Origin: Rhizobium sp.
Lineage (GTDB): Bacteria > Pseudomonadota > Alphaproteobacteria > Rhizobiales > Rhizobiaceae
DNA length: 43,854 bases
Assembly: GCA_019739215.1 (NCBI GenBank)
Contig: JAHHDR010000003.1
Span: forward strand, 1 to 43,854
Reading direction: 5' to 3'
The notes beneath the pieces are model-generated. The model made no database searches. It saw only the letters and a program-made list of their open reading frames with translations, and was not told the origin of the DNA. A program made the position numbers and the translations under genes. Positions 23,428 through 33,171 of this stretch are shown in pieces; the stretch's first letter is position 1; each line of letters begins with the position of its first letter.

Positions 23428-24417
23428 ATGGGTATCGTGAAGAAACTGCTGGTGACCGCAGCCGTGGCCACCGCCATGATGGTCAATGTCGCGCATGCGG
23501 AAAACAAGAAGATCGCGCTCGTCGTCAAGGCGCTCGGCATCGGCTTCTTCGACGCCGCCAACAAGGGCGCTCAGGAAGCGGCCAAGGAACTCGGCGATGT
23601 CGAGATCATCTATACCGGCCCGACGACCACGACCGCCGAAGGCCAGATCGAAGTCATCAATTCGCTGATCGCCCAGAAAGTCGACGCGATCGCGGTCTCG
23701 GCCAACGATGCAGACGCACTGGTTCCGGCGCTGAAGAAGGCCATGGACCGTGGCATCAAGGTCATCTCCTGGGATTCGGGCGTCGCCAAGGACGGCCGCA
23801 TGCTGCACCTCAACCCGTCGTCCAACCCGCTGATCGGCAACATGATCATCAAGCTCGCCGCCGACAACCTGCCCGAGGGCGGCGAAGTCGCCGTGCTGTC
23901 GGCGACCGCGACCTCGACGAACCAGAACACCTGGATCGCCGAAATGAACAAGGTGCTGGGCAACTACAAGGGCATCACCGTCGTCGATACCGTCTATGGC
24001 GACGACCTCGCCGACAAGTCCTATCGCGAGACGCAAGGGTTGATCCAGAAGTACCCTAACCTCAAGGCGATCATCGCACCGACCTCGGTTGGCATCGTGG
24101 CTGCAGCGCAGGCCGTGACGGACGCCGGCAAGGTTGGCCAGATCAACGTCACCGGCCTCGGTCTTCCCTCGGAAATGGCCGGCCACGTGAAGTCGGGCGC
24201 GTCGAAGTCCTTCGCGATCTGGAACCCGATCGACCTCGGCTATTCCGCCACGATGCTGTCCTACTCGCTTATCAACGGTGCAGAGGCAGCGCCTGGCGCC
24301 GAGATCAAGATGGGCCGCATGGGATCGCTCAAGCTCGACGACAACAATGAAGGCGCGATGAGCGATCCGTTCGTCTACGACGCGTCGAACGTCGAAGAGT
24401 TCGCCAAGATCTTCTGA
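23428..24417 (+). CDS. rhaS: rhamnose ABC transporter periplasmic binding protein
   Basis: 329 residues. Signal peptide 1-24 ending in HAE. Mature protein is a type I sugar-binding protein (Peripla_BP_4 type): IALVVKALGIGFFDAANKGA at the start, DAIAVSANDADALVPAL, DSGVAKDGRML, NPIDLGYSATMLSY. It delivers L-rhamnose to RhaPQT. A RIME-like hairpin follows before rhaT and may set the higher level of this component. Confidence 0.95.
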   Translation: MGIVKKLLVTAAVATAMMVNVAHAENKKIALVVKALGIGFFDAANKGAQEAAKELGDVEIIYTGPTTTTAEGQIEVINSLIAQKVDAIAVSANDADALVPALKKAMDRGIKVISWDSGVAKDGRMLHLNPSSNPLIGNMIIKLAADNLPEGGEVAVLSATATSTNQNTWIAEMNKVLGNYKGITVVDTVYGDDLADKSYRETQGLIQKYPNLKAIIAPTSVGIVAAAQAVTDAGKVGQINVTGLGLPSEMAGHVKSGASKSFAIWNPIDLGYSATMLSYSLINGAEAAPGAEIKMGRMGSLKLDDNNEGAMSDPFVYDASNVEEFAKIF

Positions 24418-24444
24418 TCTGGCTGCTATGGTCACTCCGGGCTG

Positions 24445-24560
24445 CCTCCTCTCCCCTTGAGCAGAAGGTGGCCCGAAGGGCCGGATGAAGGGTTTCCACC
24501 GAATTGGAATCCCTCATCGCCTCGCATGCGCTCGGCACTTCTCCCCAAGGGGGAAGACGG
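24445..24560. repeat. degenerate RIME-like element between rhaS and rhaT
   Basis: CCTCTCCCCTTGAGCAGAAG, GGTGGCCCGAAGGGCCGGATGAAGGG, then after a spacer CCCTCATCG and CTTCTCCCCAAGGGGGAAG. Related to the 20089-20250 copy but diverged and rearranged. It lies inside an operon. Confidence 0.75.
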
Positions 24561-24605
24561 AACTCCCATCGTTGCCCGCGACACTCCAAACCCAATGACG
24601 AACCC

Positions 24606-26138
24606 ATGGATGCGATGACCTCTTCCCTCCCAGCCACGATCACGCTTTCCGGGATCTCGAAATCCTTTCCCGGCGTGAAGGCTTTGAGCGGCGTCTCGCT
24701 CTCGCTCCATCCCGGCGAAGTCACCGCGCTGGTCGGGGAGAACGGCGCCGGCAAGTCGACGCTGGTCAAGGTGCTGACCGGCATCTACCAGGCCGACGAG
24801 GGGGAGATCACCTTCGAGGGCCAGCCCGCGAACTTCCCTTCGGCGCACGCCGCATTGAAAGCCGGCATCACCGCCATCCATCAGGAGACCGTGCTCTTCG
24901 ACGAACTCTCTGTCGCTGAGAACATCTTCATCGGCCACCAGCCGCGCACCCGCTTCGGGCTGATCGACTGGCCGAAGATGTACGAGCTTTCCCGTGATCT
25001 GCTGGAGAAGGCCGGTGCCAGGATCGATCCCAGGGCACGCCTGCGCGATCTCGCCATTGCGTCCCGCCACCTCGTCGCCATCGCCCGCGCGCTGTCGGTC
25101 GATGCCCGGGTCGTGATCATGGACGAGCCGACGGCGGCGCTGTCGCACAAGGAAATCGGAGAACTCTACGAACTTGTCGAGCGGCTGAAGGGGTCCGGCA
25201 AGGCGATCCTGTTCATCAGCCACAAATTCGATGAGATCTTCCGTATCGCCGACCGCTACACGGTGTTTCGCGACGGCCAGATGGTCGGAGCCGGGCTGAT
25301 CCGCGAGACCGACGAAGACCAGCTCGTCCGCATGATGGTCGGCCGCGATATCGGCCAGGTCTTCCCCAAGAAGACAGTCGAGATCGGTGCGCCGGTGCTG
25401 ACCGTCTCGGGCTATTGTCATCCCACCGAGTTCGATCAGATCGGCTTCGAGCTCCGCCAGGGCGAGATCCTCGGCTTCTACGGCCTGATCGGCGCCGGTC
25501 GCTCGGAATTCATGCAGGCGCTGTTCGGTATCACCAGGCCGTCCAAGGGCGCGATCAGGATCGATGGCGAGGTGGCCGTGATCCGCTCGCCGAGCGAGGC
25601 CGTCGCCAAGGGCATCGTCTATGTGCCGGAAGAGCGCGGCCGGCAGGGCGCCGTGATCGGCATGCCGATCTTCCAGAATGTCACGCTGCCCTCGCTGGAA
25701 CGCACCTCGCGCAAGGGCTTCCTCGACATGGCCGAGGAGTTTCGCCTTGCCCGGGAGTATACCCAGCGCCTTGATCTCCGCGCCGCCTCGCTCGACCAGG
25801 ATGTCGGCACGCTCTCGGGCGGCAACCAGCAGAAGGTGGTGATCGCCAAATGGCTGGCGACTAAGCCCAAGGTCATCATCCTCGACGAGCCGACTAAGGG
25901 CATCGATATCGGTTCCAAGGCCGCCGTCCACGAGTTCATGAGCGAACTCGCCGGCGCCGGCCTCGCCGTCATCATGGTGTCCTCGGAGATCCCCGAGATC
26001 ATGGGCATGTCTGACCGGGTCATCGTCATGCGCGAGGGACGGATCGTTGCCCAGTATCCACGCGAGGGACTGACCGCGGAGAAGCTCGTCCGCGCGGCCG
26101 CCGGTATCGGAGAGCAGGCCATAGGGGATCCGGCATGA
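24606..26138 (+). CDS. rhaT: rhamnose ABC transporter ATPase (two NBDs)
   Basis: 510 residues with two ABC cassettes, as in ribose-type importers. NBD1: Walker A GENGAGKST, Walker B VVIMDEPTAAL, and a degenerate signature (LRDLAIASRHLVAIARAL). NBD2: degenerate Walker A GLIGAGRSE, signature LSGGNQQKVVIAKWL, Walker B VIILDEPTKGID. The asymmetry is normal in this family. Start is uncertain: ATG 24606 or 24615, neither with a strong ribosome site. Overlaps rhaP by ATGA. Confidence 0.94.
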   Translation: MDAMTSSLPATITLSGISKSFPGVKALSGVSLSLHPGEVTALVGENGAGKSTLVKVLTGIYQADEGEITFEGQPANFPSAHAALKAGITAIHQETVLFDELSVAENIFIGHQPRTRFGLIDWPKMYELSRDLLEKAGARIDPRARLRDLAIASRHLVAIARALSVDARVVIMDEPTAALSHKEIGELYELVERLKGSGKAILFISHKFDEIFRIADRYTVFRDGQMVGAGLIRETDEDQLVRMMVGRDIGQVFPKKTVEIGAPVLTVSGYCHPTEFDQIGFELRQGEILGFYGLIGAGRSEFMQALFGITRPSKGAIRIDGEVAVIRSPSEAVAKGIVYVPEERGRQGAVIGMPIFQNVTLPSLERTSRKGFLDMAEEFRLAREYTQRLDLRAASLDQDVGTLSGGNQQKVVIAKWLATKPKVIILDEPTKGIDIGSKAAVHEFMSELAGAGLAVIMVSSEIPEIMGMSDRVIVMREGRIVAQYPREGLTAEKLVRAAAGIGEQAIGDPA

Positions 26139-27115
26139 ACTCATTCCTGAAATATCGCGAGTTGCAGCTTCTCGCGGCTATCGTCGCGCTGGTCCTGCTG
26201 ATCTCGATCCGGGTGCCGGGCTTCGCCGCGCCGGGCAGCCTCGCCAATGTCTATCACGACACCTCGATCCTGATCATCCTGGCGCTCGGCCAGATGTGCG
26301 TGATCCTGTCGAAGTGCATCGACCTGTCGATGGCGGCCAATCTCGCGCTGTGCGGCATGGTCTCGGCCATGCTGAACGCCGCCTATCCCGGCATTCCGAT
26401 CCCACTGCTGCTGCTCGCCGTGGTCGTGCTCGGCGCGGCCCTCGGCTCGATCAACGGCCTGCTGGTCTGGAAGCTCGCCATGCCGCCGATCGTCGTCACA
26501 CTCGGCACGATGACGATTTTTCGCGGCTCGATCTTCCTCATCAGCGACGGCAAGTGGATCAACGCCCACCAGATGTCGGCCGCCTACAAGTCCTTCCCGC
26601 GCGATGCCGTCCTCGGTCTGCCGGTGCTGAGCTGGATGTCGATTGCGGTGATCGTGCTGATGTTCGTGCTGATCGGCCGGGCGGCGCTTGGCCGGGCCTT
26701 CTTCGCCGTCGGCGGCAATGCCAATGCGGCGATCTATGCCGGCATCGATCCGGGACGCACGCGATTCTTCGCCTTCATCCTGTCCGGGGCGCTCTCGGGC
26801 CTGGCCGGCTATCTCTGGGTGTCGCGCTATGCCGTGGCCTATGTCGACATCGCGCTCGGTTTCGAGCTCGATGTCGTTGCGGCCTGCGTCATCGGCGGCA
26901 TCTCGATCGCCGGCGGCATCGGCTCGGTGCCGGGCGCGGTGCTCGGCGCGCTGTTCCTCGGCGTCATCAAGAACGCGCTGCCGGTCATCCATGTCTCGCC
27001 CTTCTGGCAGCTTGCGATCTCGGGCAGCGTCATCATCATCGCCGTCGCCTTCAATGCCCGCGCCGAGCGCAAGAAGGGCCGCGTCATCCTGAGAACCGCG
27101 GAGGTTGCCGCATGA
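26135..27115 (+). CDS. rhaP: rhamnose ABC transporter permease
   Basis: 326 residues, BPD_transp_2 family with about 8-9 helices. Family segments: LIILALGQMCVILSKCIDLS, GSINGLLVWKLAMPPIVVTL, GTMTIFRG, GGNANAAIYAGID, CVIGGISIAGGIGSVPGAVL. The start overlaps rhaT (ATGA) and its stop overlaps rhaQ in the same way. Confidence 0.94.
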   Translation: MNSFLKYRELQLLAAIVALVLLISIRVPGFAAPGSLANVYHDTSILIILALGQMCVILSKCIDLSMAANLALCGMVSAMLNAAYPGIPIPLLLLAVVVLGAALGSINGLLVWKLAMPPIVVTLGTMTIFRGSIFLISDGKWINAHQMSAAYKSFPRDAVLGLPVLSWMSIAVIVLMFVLIGRAALGRAFFAVGGNANAAIYAGIDPGRTRFFAFILSGALSGLAGYLWVSRYAVAYVDIALGFELDVVAACVIGGISIAGGIGSVPGAVLGALFLGVIKNALPVIHVSPFWQLAISGSVIIIAVAFNARAERKKGRVILRTAEVAA

Positions 27116-28143
27116 CGACAGCAAACCTGAACCCCCAACCGATCAAGGGCCGCCAGATCCCGGACCGGCTGAAAAGCCCCGCCGAGCGCGCGTTGAGGAG
27201 CTGGGAAAGCCTGCTCTTCGTCGTCATGGTGGCGATCTTCGTCATCAATTCCCTCGCGTCACCCTATTTCCTCGACCCCTGGAACCTCTCGGACGCGAGC
27301 TTCAATTTCACCGAAAAGGCTCTCGTGGCGCTCGCTCTGGCGCTGGTGATCATTTCAGGCGAGATCGACCTTTCGGTCGCCGCGATCATCGCGGTGTCGT
27401 CGACGATGATGGGGACGGCCATGCAGTTCGGCGCCGGCCCTGCCGAACTCGTCCTTGTCGGCCTCGCCACCGGCCTCGCCTGCGGGGCGATCAATGGCTG
27501 GCTGGTCACGGGCCTCGGCCTGCCCTCGATCGTGGTGACGATCGGCACGATGAGCCTGTTTCGCGGCATCGCCTACATCATCCTCGGCGACAAGGCCTAT
27601 ACGAACTATCCCGAGGGCTTCGCCTGGTTCGGACAGGGCTATGTCTGGTGGGTGTTCTCCTTCGAACTCGTGCTGTTCGCGATCATGGCGGTGCTATTCT
27701 ACATCCTGCTTCACCGCACAAGCTTCGGCCGCCGCGTCTATGCGATCGGCAACAATCCGACGGCTGCCGTGTTCTCGGGCGTCCGCGTGGCGCGGGTCAA
27801 GTTCATCCTCTTCCTGCTCACCGGCCTGATGAGCGGCATCGCCGCCGTGTGCCTCACCTCGCGGCTGGGCTCGACCCGGCCGTCAATCGCCACCGGCATG
27901 GAGCTCGAGATCGTGACCATGGTCGTGCTTGCCGGCGTCAACATCAATGGCGGCTCTGGCAGCATTCCCGGCATTGTGCTGGCCGCCATCATCATGGGCC
28001 TTGTCACCTTTGGTTTCGGCCTGCTCAACGTGCCCGGCATCGTCATGTCGATCTTCATCGGCCTGCTGCTGATCCTGGTCATCGGCGTGCCTGTGATCGC
28101 GGGGCGGATCAGCGGTCGGCGCAAGGCGGCGGGCGGGCATTGA
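27112..28143 (+). CDS. rhaQ: rhamnose ABC transporter permease
   Basis: 343 residues, second BPD_transp_2 permease, paralogous to RhaP. Segments: LALALVIISGEIDLSVAAII, LPSIVVTIGTMSLFRGIAYI, IGNNPTAAVFSGV, VLAGVNINGGSGSIPGIVLA. An N-terminal cytosolic tail of about 35 residues precedes the first helix. ATG 27112 overlaps the rhaP stop. rhaK follows after 4 bp, leaving no room for the rhaU mutarotase gene found here in R. leguminosarum. Confidence 0.94.
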   Translation: MTTANLNPQPIKGRQIPDRLKSPAERALRSWESLLFVVMVAIFVINSLASPYFLDPWNLSDASFNFTEKALVALALALVIISGEIDLSVAAIIAVSSTMMGTAMQFGAGPAELVLVGLATGLACGAINGWLVTGLGLPSIVVTIGTMSLFRGIAYIILGDKAYTNYPEGFAWFGQGYVWWVFSFELVLFAIMAVLFYILLHRTSFGRRVYAIGNNPTAAVFSGVRVARVKFILFLLTGLMSGIAAVCLTSRLGSTRPSIATGMELEIVTMVVLAGVNINGGSGSIPGIVLAAIIMGLVTFGFGLLNVPGIVMSIFIGLLLILVIGVPVIAGRISGRRKAAGGH

Positions 28144-28147
28144 GGGG

Positions 28148-29542
28148 ATGAGCGTGGCAGACATCCGAAACGTCGCCGTCATCGATGTCGGCAAGACCAA
28201 TGGCAAAGTGGCGCTGTTCGACGTTGTCCTAGGCACGGAGAGCCATGTCCATTCGACCGCCAATACTGTCCTCAAGGACGGTCCCTACCCGCATTACGAT
28301 ATCGAGGGCCTGTGGAGCTTCTTCCTTGGAAGCCTTCGCGAGATCGGGGCGAAGGAACGTATCGACGCGATCGCCATCACCGCCCACGGCGCTTCGATCA
28401 CGCTGGTCGATGCCGCGGGCAATCTCGCCTTGCCAATGCTCGATTATGAATTTGACGGCCCGGACACGCTGAAGGCGGATTATGACGCCATTCGCCCGCC
28501 CTTCTCCGAGACCGGTTCACCCCGCCTCGTCTGCGGGCTGAATGTCGGCGCGCAGCTCTACTGGCAGGCGAAGACCTTTCCTGAGGAATTCGCGCGCGCC
28601 ACCTCGATCATTCCCTACCCGCAATATTGGGCGATGCGGCTGACGGGCGTCCGCGCGTCGGAGGCGACGTCGATCGGCGCCCATACCGATCTCTGGAACC
28701 CGTTCACGCGCGACTTCACCGCGCTGGTCGATGCGATGGACTGGCGCAGGCTGATGCCGCCCATGGGCAGCCCCTTCGACATCCTGGGCACGATCAGGCC
28801 GGAAATCGCGGCCGCAACCGGCCTGCCGGTGACGACACCCGTCTTCAGCGGCATCCATGATTCGAACGCCTCCCTGCTGAGCCATCTCCAGGCCGACGAT
28901 CCACCGTTTTCGGTCGTCTCGACGGGCACATGGGTCATCTGCTTTTCGGTCGGCGGCAGCGAGGTGGTGCTCGACGAAGCGCGCGACACGCTCGTTAACG
29001 TCAATGCATTCGGCGACCCGGTTCCATCAGCCCGCTTCATGGGCGGCCGCGTCTTCGCAATTCTCGGCGCCGACCCGAAGGCGACGATATCAGCAGCCGA
29101 CCGCGACGCCGTGCTCGATGGCGGGATCATGCTGCTGCCGGCCGTTCCGGACGATTCAGGCCCGTTCTTCGGCCGCAAGGGTGGCTGGAGGGGCAATGCA
29201 GACGCCCTTACGCCGGGCGGCTTTCTCTTCGCTGTCTCCCTCTATCTTGGTATGATGACCTCGGTTTCGCTCGAACTGATCGGCGCCGACGGCCCTGTCG
29301 TGGTCGAGGGCCCGCTCGCCGCCAACCTGACGTTCCTCGAGACCCTCAAGGCCGTGACCGGCCGCCCTGTCATGACCGGAGGTTCCGGCGTGACCGGGAC
29401 ATCGGCGGGAACCGCGCTTCTCGCGCTCGGTCGCGATGCCCGCATCACCTCGCACAGCAAGGTCGCGGCGCTTGTGCCCGATCCGCGGATCGCCGCCTAC
29501 GCCGCCGAGTGGCGTCGGATTTCCGAAATGCGTGACGGTTAA
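28148..29542 (+). CDS. rhaK: L-rhamnulokinase-type FGGY sugar kinase
   Basis: 464 residues. FGGY kinase: N-terminal phosphate loop VIDVGKTNGKVALFD (residues 10-24), ITAHGAS, the GIHDSNASLL segment with catalytic-type Asp, and VSTGTWVICFSVGG at the domain interface. It phosphorylates L-rhamnulose. In R. leguminosarum RhaK is also needed for function of the rhamnose ABC transporter, so co-transcription with it is meaningful. Last gene of the rhaRSTPQK unit. Confidence 0.93.
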   Translation: MSVADIRNVAVIDVGKTNGKVALFDVVLGTESHVHSTANTVLKDGPYPHYDIEGLWSFFLGSLREIGAKERIDAIAITAHGASITLVDAAGNLALPMLDYEFDGPDTLKADYDAIRPPFSETGSPRLVCGLNVGAQLYWQAKTFPEEFARATSIIPYPQYWAMRLTGVRASEATSIGAHTDLWNPFTRDFTALVDAMDWRRLMPPMGSPFDILGTIRPEIAAATGLPVTTPVFSGIHDSNASLLSHLQADDPPFSVVSTGTWVICFSVGGSEVVLDEARDTLVNVNAFGDPVPSARFMGGRVFAILGADPKATISAADRDAVLDGGIMLLPAVPDDSGPFFGRKGGWRGNADALTPGGFLFAVSLYLGMMTSVSLELIGADGPVVVEGPLAANLTFLETLKAVTGRPVMTGGSGVTGTSAGTALLALGRDARITSHSKVAALVPDPRIAAYAAEWRRISEMRDG

Positions 29543-29562
29543 CATACGCCTGTCTGACATGG

Positions 29563-29577
29563 TTAAGCGCGAATTAA
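29563..29577. promoter_or_regulatory. CtrA-type binding box upstream of ftsK
   Basis: TTAA (29563-29566), N7 (GCGCGAA), TTAA (29574-29577), embedded in GGTTAA/TTAACC. This is the full CtrA consensus TTAA-N7-TTAA, 76 bp before the ftsK start. Confidence 0.65.
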
Positions 29578-29652
29578 CCCTCGCTCGTTAGTCTCGCAGT
29601 ATCCGGAATTGCGCGGTGCCCCGCGCGTCAAGACTTTGCGAGTGAGTGACCC

Positions 29653-32328
29653 ATGGCGAGAAGCATCCCGGCAGACGACCCCCGCCGAACCGCGCGCTTC
29701 ACGGTGACGTATTTTCTCTGGCGCCAGGCCAAGGCGATTGCCGGCGTGTGCCTGCTGGTGCTGCTCGGGTTCGCGATCGCTGCGCTCTCCACCTGGAACG
29801 TGCTCGACCCGAGCTATTCCAACGCGACCTCGCGGGAACCCGCCAACGTGCTGGGCGCCAGCGGCGCCTATTTTGCCGACATGATGATGCAGTTCTTCGG
29901 GCTGGGCGCGGTGCTGGCGCTGCTGCCGGTGTTCTCCTGGTCGCTGATGATGATCCTCAACGTGCCCGTCCATCGCCTGCCGCAGCGCGCGGCGGGGTGG
30001 CTGGGCGGATCTATATTGGCTTCGGCCGCACTCTCCTGCTTCAAGGCGCCGGCGACCTGGCCGATTCCGAACGGCCTGGGCGGCGTGTTCGGCGACCTCA
30101 TCCTGAAATTTCCGGCGCTGTTCATCGGCGCCTATCCCGAGGGCATTGCCGCCATCGTCGTCGGCACGATCTGCACCGTTCCCGCGCTTGGCCTGCTGGC
30201 GTTTTCGGCCAACCTGATCCTGACCACCGCGCCGGAGCGGACGGAAAGGGCACCGGCCGCCTCGATGCCGGTCAGGATCGTGAAGGCCCAGCCGCAGGCA
30301 GCCGAACCGGAGGACGACGAGGACGACGAACGCGAATCGCCATTCGCGGTAATCCAGGGCTATGGCGCGCACGTGCTCTACTCTGCCCAGGCCCGGCTGC
30401 GGCGGATGGTCGGCCTCAAGGCCCGCAAGGCGGCGAAGCTCGGCTTCGACGAACCTGTCGATCTCAACGATGAACAGTTCGGTCTGGTGCATGACGACGA
30501 CCGGCAGCCGGTGGCACCGTTATCGCGGGGACGGATCGAGCCGTCGATGTTCGACGCCCCGGCCCAGCAGCGCCGCACGATCGTCGCACCGCCGCTCGGC
30601 GACAATGACGACCCACCCTTCGACATCGATGACGATCTGCCGCGTCCGGCCGGTATCCTGCCGGACGACGACGCAGACGCGCAGGGCTGGGCCCCAGCCG
30701 CCGACATCAGGGCGCCGCGCGCCGTTGCCGCCACAGTCCGCCAGCCGGCGCCGCGCGACCCGCCGCGGCAGGAGCACCGCCCGACGAGCTATTCCGAAAG
30801 CTTCGATCTGCCGCCGCTCGAACTGCTGGCGGAGCCGAAGAGCATCGCCCGCGATGCATCGCTGTCCACCGAGGCGCTGTCGCAGAACGCCCGAATCCTC
30901 GAAGGCGTGCTCGAGGATTTCGGCGTCAAGGGCAGCATCATCCATGTCCGGCCCGGCCCCGTGGTGACGCTCTACGAACTGGAGCCGGCACCCGGCATCA
31001 AGTCGTCCCGGGTGATCGGCCTCGCGGACGACATCGCACGTTCGATGAGCGCGATCGCCGCCCGCGTGGCCGTGGTGCCCGGGCGCAACGCGATCGGCAT
31101 CGAACTGCCGAACCGGGTGCGCGAAATGGTCTATTTCCGCGAGATGATCGGCTCGCGTGATTTCGGCCAGACCAAGGCCAGGCTGGCCGTGGCGCTCGGC
31201 AAGACGATCGGTGGCGAACCCGTCATTGCGGACCTCGCCAAGATGCCGCATCTGCTGGTGGCCGGTACCACGGGCTCGGGCAAGTCCGTCGCGATCAACA
31301 CCATGATCCTGTCGCTGGTCTACCGGATGACGCCGGAACAGTGCCGGCTGATCATGATCGACCCGAAGATGCTCGAACTCTCGGTCTATGACGGGATTCC
31401 GCATCTGCTGTCGCCCGTGGTCACGGATCCGAAGAAGGCCGTCGTGGCGCTCAAATGGACCGTCCGCGAGATGGAAGAGCGCTACAAGAAGATGTCGAAG
31501 ATCGGTGTCCGCAACATCGACGGCTTCAACGAGCGGGTCGGCAAGGCCGCGGAAAAGGGCGAGGGCATCTCCCGGACCGTCCAGACCGGTTTTGATCGCC
31601 ATACCGGCGAGGCGATCTACGAGACCGAGGAATTCGATCTTCAGCCGCTGCCCTATATCGTCGTCATCATCGACGAAATGGCCGACCTGATGATGGTGGC
31701 CGGCAAGGATATCGAAGGTGCGGTGCAGCGACTGGCCCAGATGGCACGCGCCGCCGGCATCCATGTGATCATGGCGACCCAGCGCCCGTCTGTCGATGTC
31801 ATCACCGGCACGATCAAGGCGAATTTCCCGACCCGCATCTCCTTCCAGGTCACGTCCAAGATCGACAGCCGTACCATTCTCGGCGAACAGGGCGCGGAGC
31901 AGCTTCTCGGCCAGGGTGACATGCTCTACATGGCCGGCGGCGGCCGCATCCAGCGCGTGCACGGTCCCTTCGTGTCCGACATGGAAGTGGAAGACGTCGT
32001 GGCCTTCCTCAAGACCCAGGGTTCGCCGCAATATCTCGACGCGATCACCGCCGACGACGATGAGGGCGAGGACGGCGACTATTCGGGCGCTCCGGCGGGG
32101 ACCGGCAACCTTGCCGACTCCGATGACCCCTACGACCAGGCGGTGGCCGTCGTGCTCAAGGACGGCAAGGCCTCGACATCCTATATCCAGCGCAGGCTCG
32201 GCATCGGCTACAACCGTGCGGCCTCGATCATCGAGCGGATGGAAAAGGAAGGCATCGTCGGCCCAGCCAACCATGCCGGCAAGCGCGAGATCCTGGTGCC
32301 GACGGAAGAAGACATCCTGGCGCGGTGA
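29653..32328 (+). CDS. ftsK: DNA translocase FtsK
   Basis: 891 residues. N-terminal membrane domain of about four helices (26-50, 77-102, 114-133, 150-190). A proline/acid-rich linker (190-400) is short for FtsK. The motor has Walker A at about 537-545 (GTTGSGKSV) and Walker B at about 669-678 (VVIIDEMAD). C-terminal gamma winged helix, residues about 826-890 ([33 protein letters not shown]). It pumps terminus DNA at the septum and activates XerCD. Start ATG follows a GAGTGAG site. A CtrA box lies upstream. Confidence 0.97.
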   Translation: MARSIPADDPRRTARFTVTYFLWRQAKAIAGVCLLVLLGFAIAALSTWNVLDPSYSNATSREPANVLGASGAYFADMMMQFFGLGAVLALLPVFSWSLMMILNVPVHRLPQRAAGWLGGSILASAALSCFKAPATWPIPNGLGGVFGDLILKFPALFIGAYPEGIAAIVVGTICTVPALGLLAFSANLILTTAPERTERAPAASMPVRIVKAQPQAAEPEDDEDDERESPFAVIQGYGAHVLYSAQARLRRMVGLKARKAAKLGFDEPVDLNDEQFGLVHDDDRQPVAPLSRGRIEPSMFDAPAQQRRTIVAPPLGDNDDPPFDIDDDLPRPAGILPDDDADAQGWAPAADIRAPRAVAATVRQPAPRDPPRQEHRPTSYSESFDLPPLELLAEPKSIARDASLSTEALSQNARILEGVLEDFGVKGSIIHVRPGPVVTLYELEPAPGIKSSRVIGLADDIARSMSAIAARVAVVPGRNAIGIELPNRVREMVYFREMIGSRDFGQTKARLAVALGKTIGGEPVIADLAKMPHLLVAGTTGSGKSVAINTMILSLVYRMTPEQCRLIMIDPKMLELSVYDGIPHLLSPVVTDPKKAVVALKWTVREMEERYKKMSKIGVRNIDGFNERVGKAAEKGEGISRTVQTGFDRHTGEAIYETEEFDLQPLPYIVVIIDEMADLMMVAGKDIEGAVQRLAQMARAAGIHVIMATQRPSVDVITGTIKANFPTRISFQVTSKIDSRTILGEQGAEQLLGQGDMLYMAGGGRIQRVHGPFVSDMEVEDVVAFLKTQGSPQYLDAITADDDEGEDGDYSGAPAGTGNLADSDDPYDQAVAVVLKDGKASTSYIQRRLGIGYNRAASIIERMEKEGIVGPANHAGKREILVPTEEDILAR

Positions 32329-32383
32329 ACCGGTCGGGCCAAATGTGCGTTTATGACGCGTGAACCGGTGGAATGCCGGCAAT

Positions 32384-32402
32384 CGGCGCCTTGAAGGCGC
32401 CG
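32384..32402 (+). terminator. hairpin between ftsK and lolA
   Basis: CGGCGCC, loop TTGAA, GGCGCCG, followed by CAGTTTGT with only a short T-run. Weak terminator or processing hairpin. Confidence 0.45.
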
Positions 32403-32441
32403 CAGTTTGTCCTACCTTATGGAAGGCAAAAGGAGACCTAG

Positions 32442-33107
32442 ATGGATCGATTCGAGACCGCGAACCGCTTTGCCGGCGCATCTCCCACCCGGCGCGCCAT
32501 GCTGGCGGGCGCCGCAGCCTTCGCCCTCGCAGCCGCCCTGCCTGCGCCGCATGCGACCGCCCAGAACGCGGCCATGGCGCAGAAGATCGCCGACCACTTC
32601 TCGTCGGTGAAGACGATGACCGGGGAGTTCGTGCAGTTCGGACCGCGCGGCGAACAGACCGGCGGGAAATTCTTTCTCGAGCGTCCGGGCCGGATCCGGT
32701 TCAATTACGAGAAACCCTCGCCGATGCGGGTGATCTCGGACGGCCGGTCGGTGGTGATCGGCAACATGAAGCTGCGGACCTGGGATATCTATCCGCTGTC
32801 CAAGACGCCGCTTGCGCTGCTGCTCGACGACCGCATCGACCTCAAGGGCAAGATGGTGCGCGACGTCAAGGAAGACCCCGACCTCATCACGATCAAGCTC
32901 GGCGACAAGTCGGTCTTTGCCGATTCGACCATCACCATGATGTTCGACCCCAAGACCTACGAACTGCGGCAATGGACGATCACCGACAACCAGGGCAAGG
33001 ACACGTCGGTGATGATCTTCAACACCCAGGCCGGCGTGAAATTCGAAAAGAGCGTGTTCGAGATCCCCTATGACGAGGTCCACAAGCGCAACACCAACAA
33101 CAAGTGA
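32442..33107 (+). CDS. lolA: outer-membrane lipoprotein carrier protein LolA family
   Basis: 221 residues. Signal peptide with a twin arginine (PTRRAMLAGAAAFALAAAL) cut after HATAQ, so Tat or Sec export. The mature part follows LolA: helix AQKIADHFSSVKTMTGEFVQ, FFLERPGRIRFNYEKPSP, VISDGRSVVIGN, TPLALLLDD. It shuttles lipoproteins across the periplasm. The ftsK-lolA-xthA order is common in rhizobia. Confidence 0.92.
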   Translation: MDRFETANRFAGASPTRRAMLAGAAAFALAAALPAPHATAQNAAMAQKIADHFSSVKTMTGEFVQFGPRGEQTGGKFFLERPGRIRFNYEKPSPMRVISDGRSVVIGNMKLRTWDIYPLSKTPLALLLDDRIDLKGKMVRDVKEDPDLITIKLGDKSVFADSTITMMFDPKTYELRQWTITDNQGKDTSVMIFNTQAGVKFEKSVFEIPYDEVHKRNTNNK

Positions 33108-33171
33108 GGCGGCTTGCATTGTGACCCAACCTGATTAGTGTCCGGCGCGATTCATGCGCCGGAGACCTTAC

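Noticed and set aside
24432..26144. 570-codon minus-strand frame opposite rhaT
   Set aside because: Antisense shadow of the ABC ATPase gene in GC-rich DNA.
30520..32481. 653-codon minus-strand frame inside ftsK
   Set aside because: Antisense shadow of ftsK; His/Asp/Arg-rich and no domain pattern.
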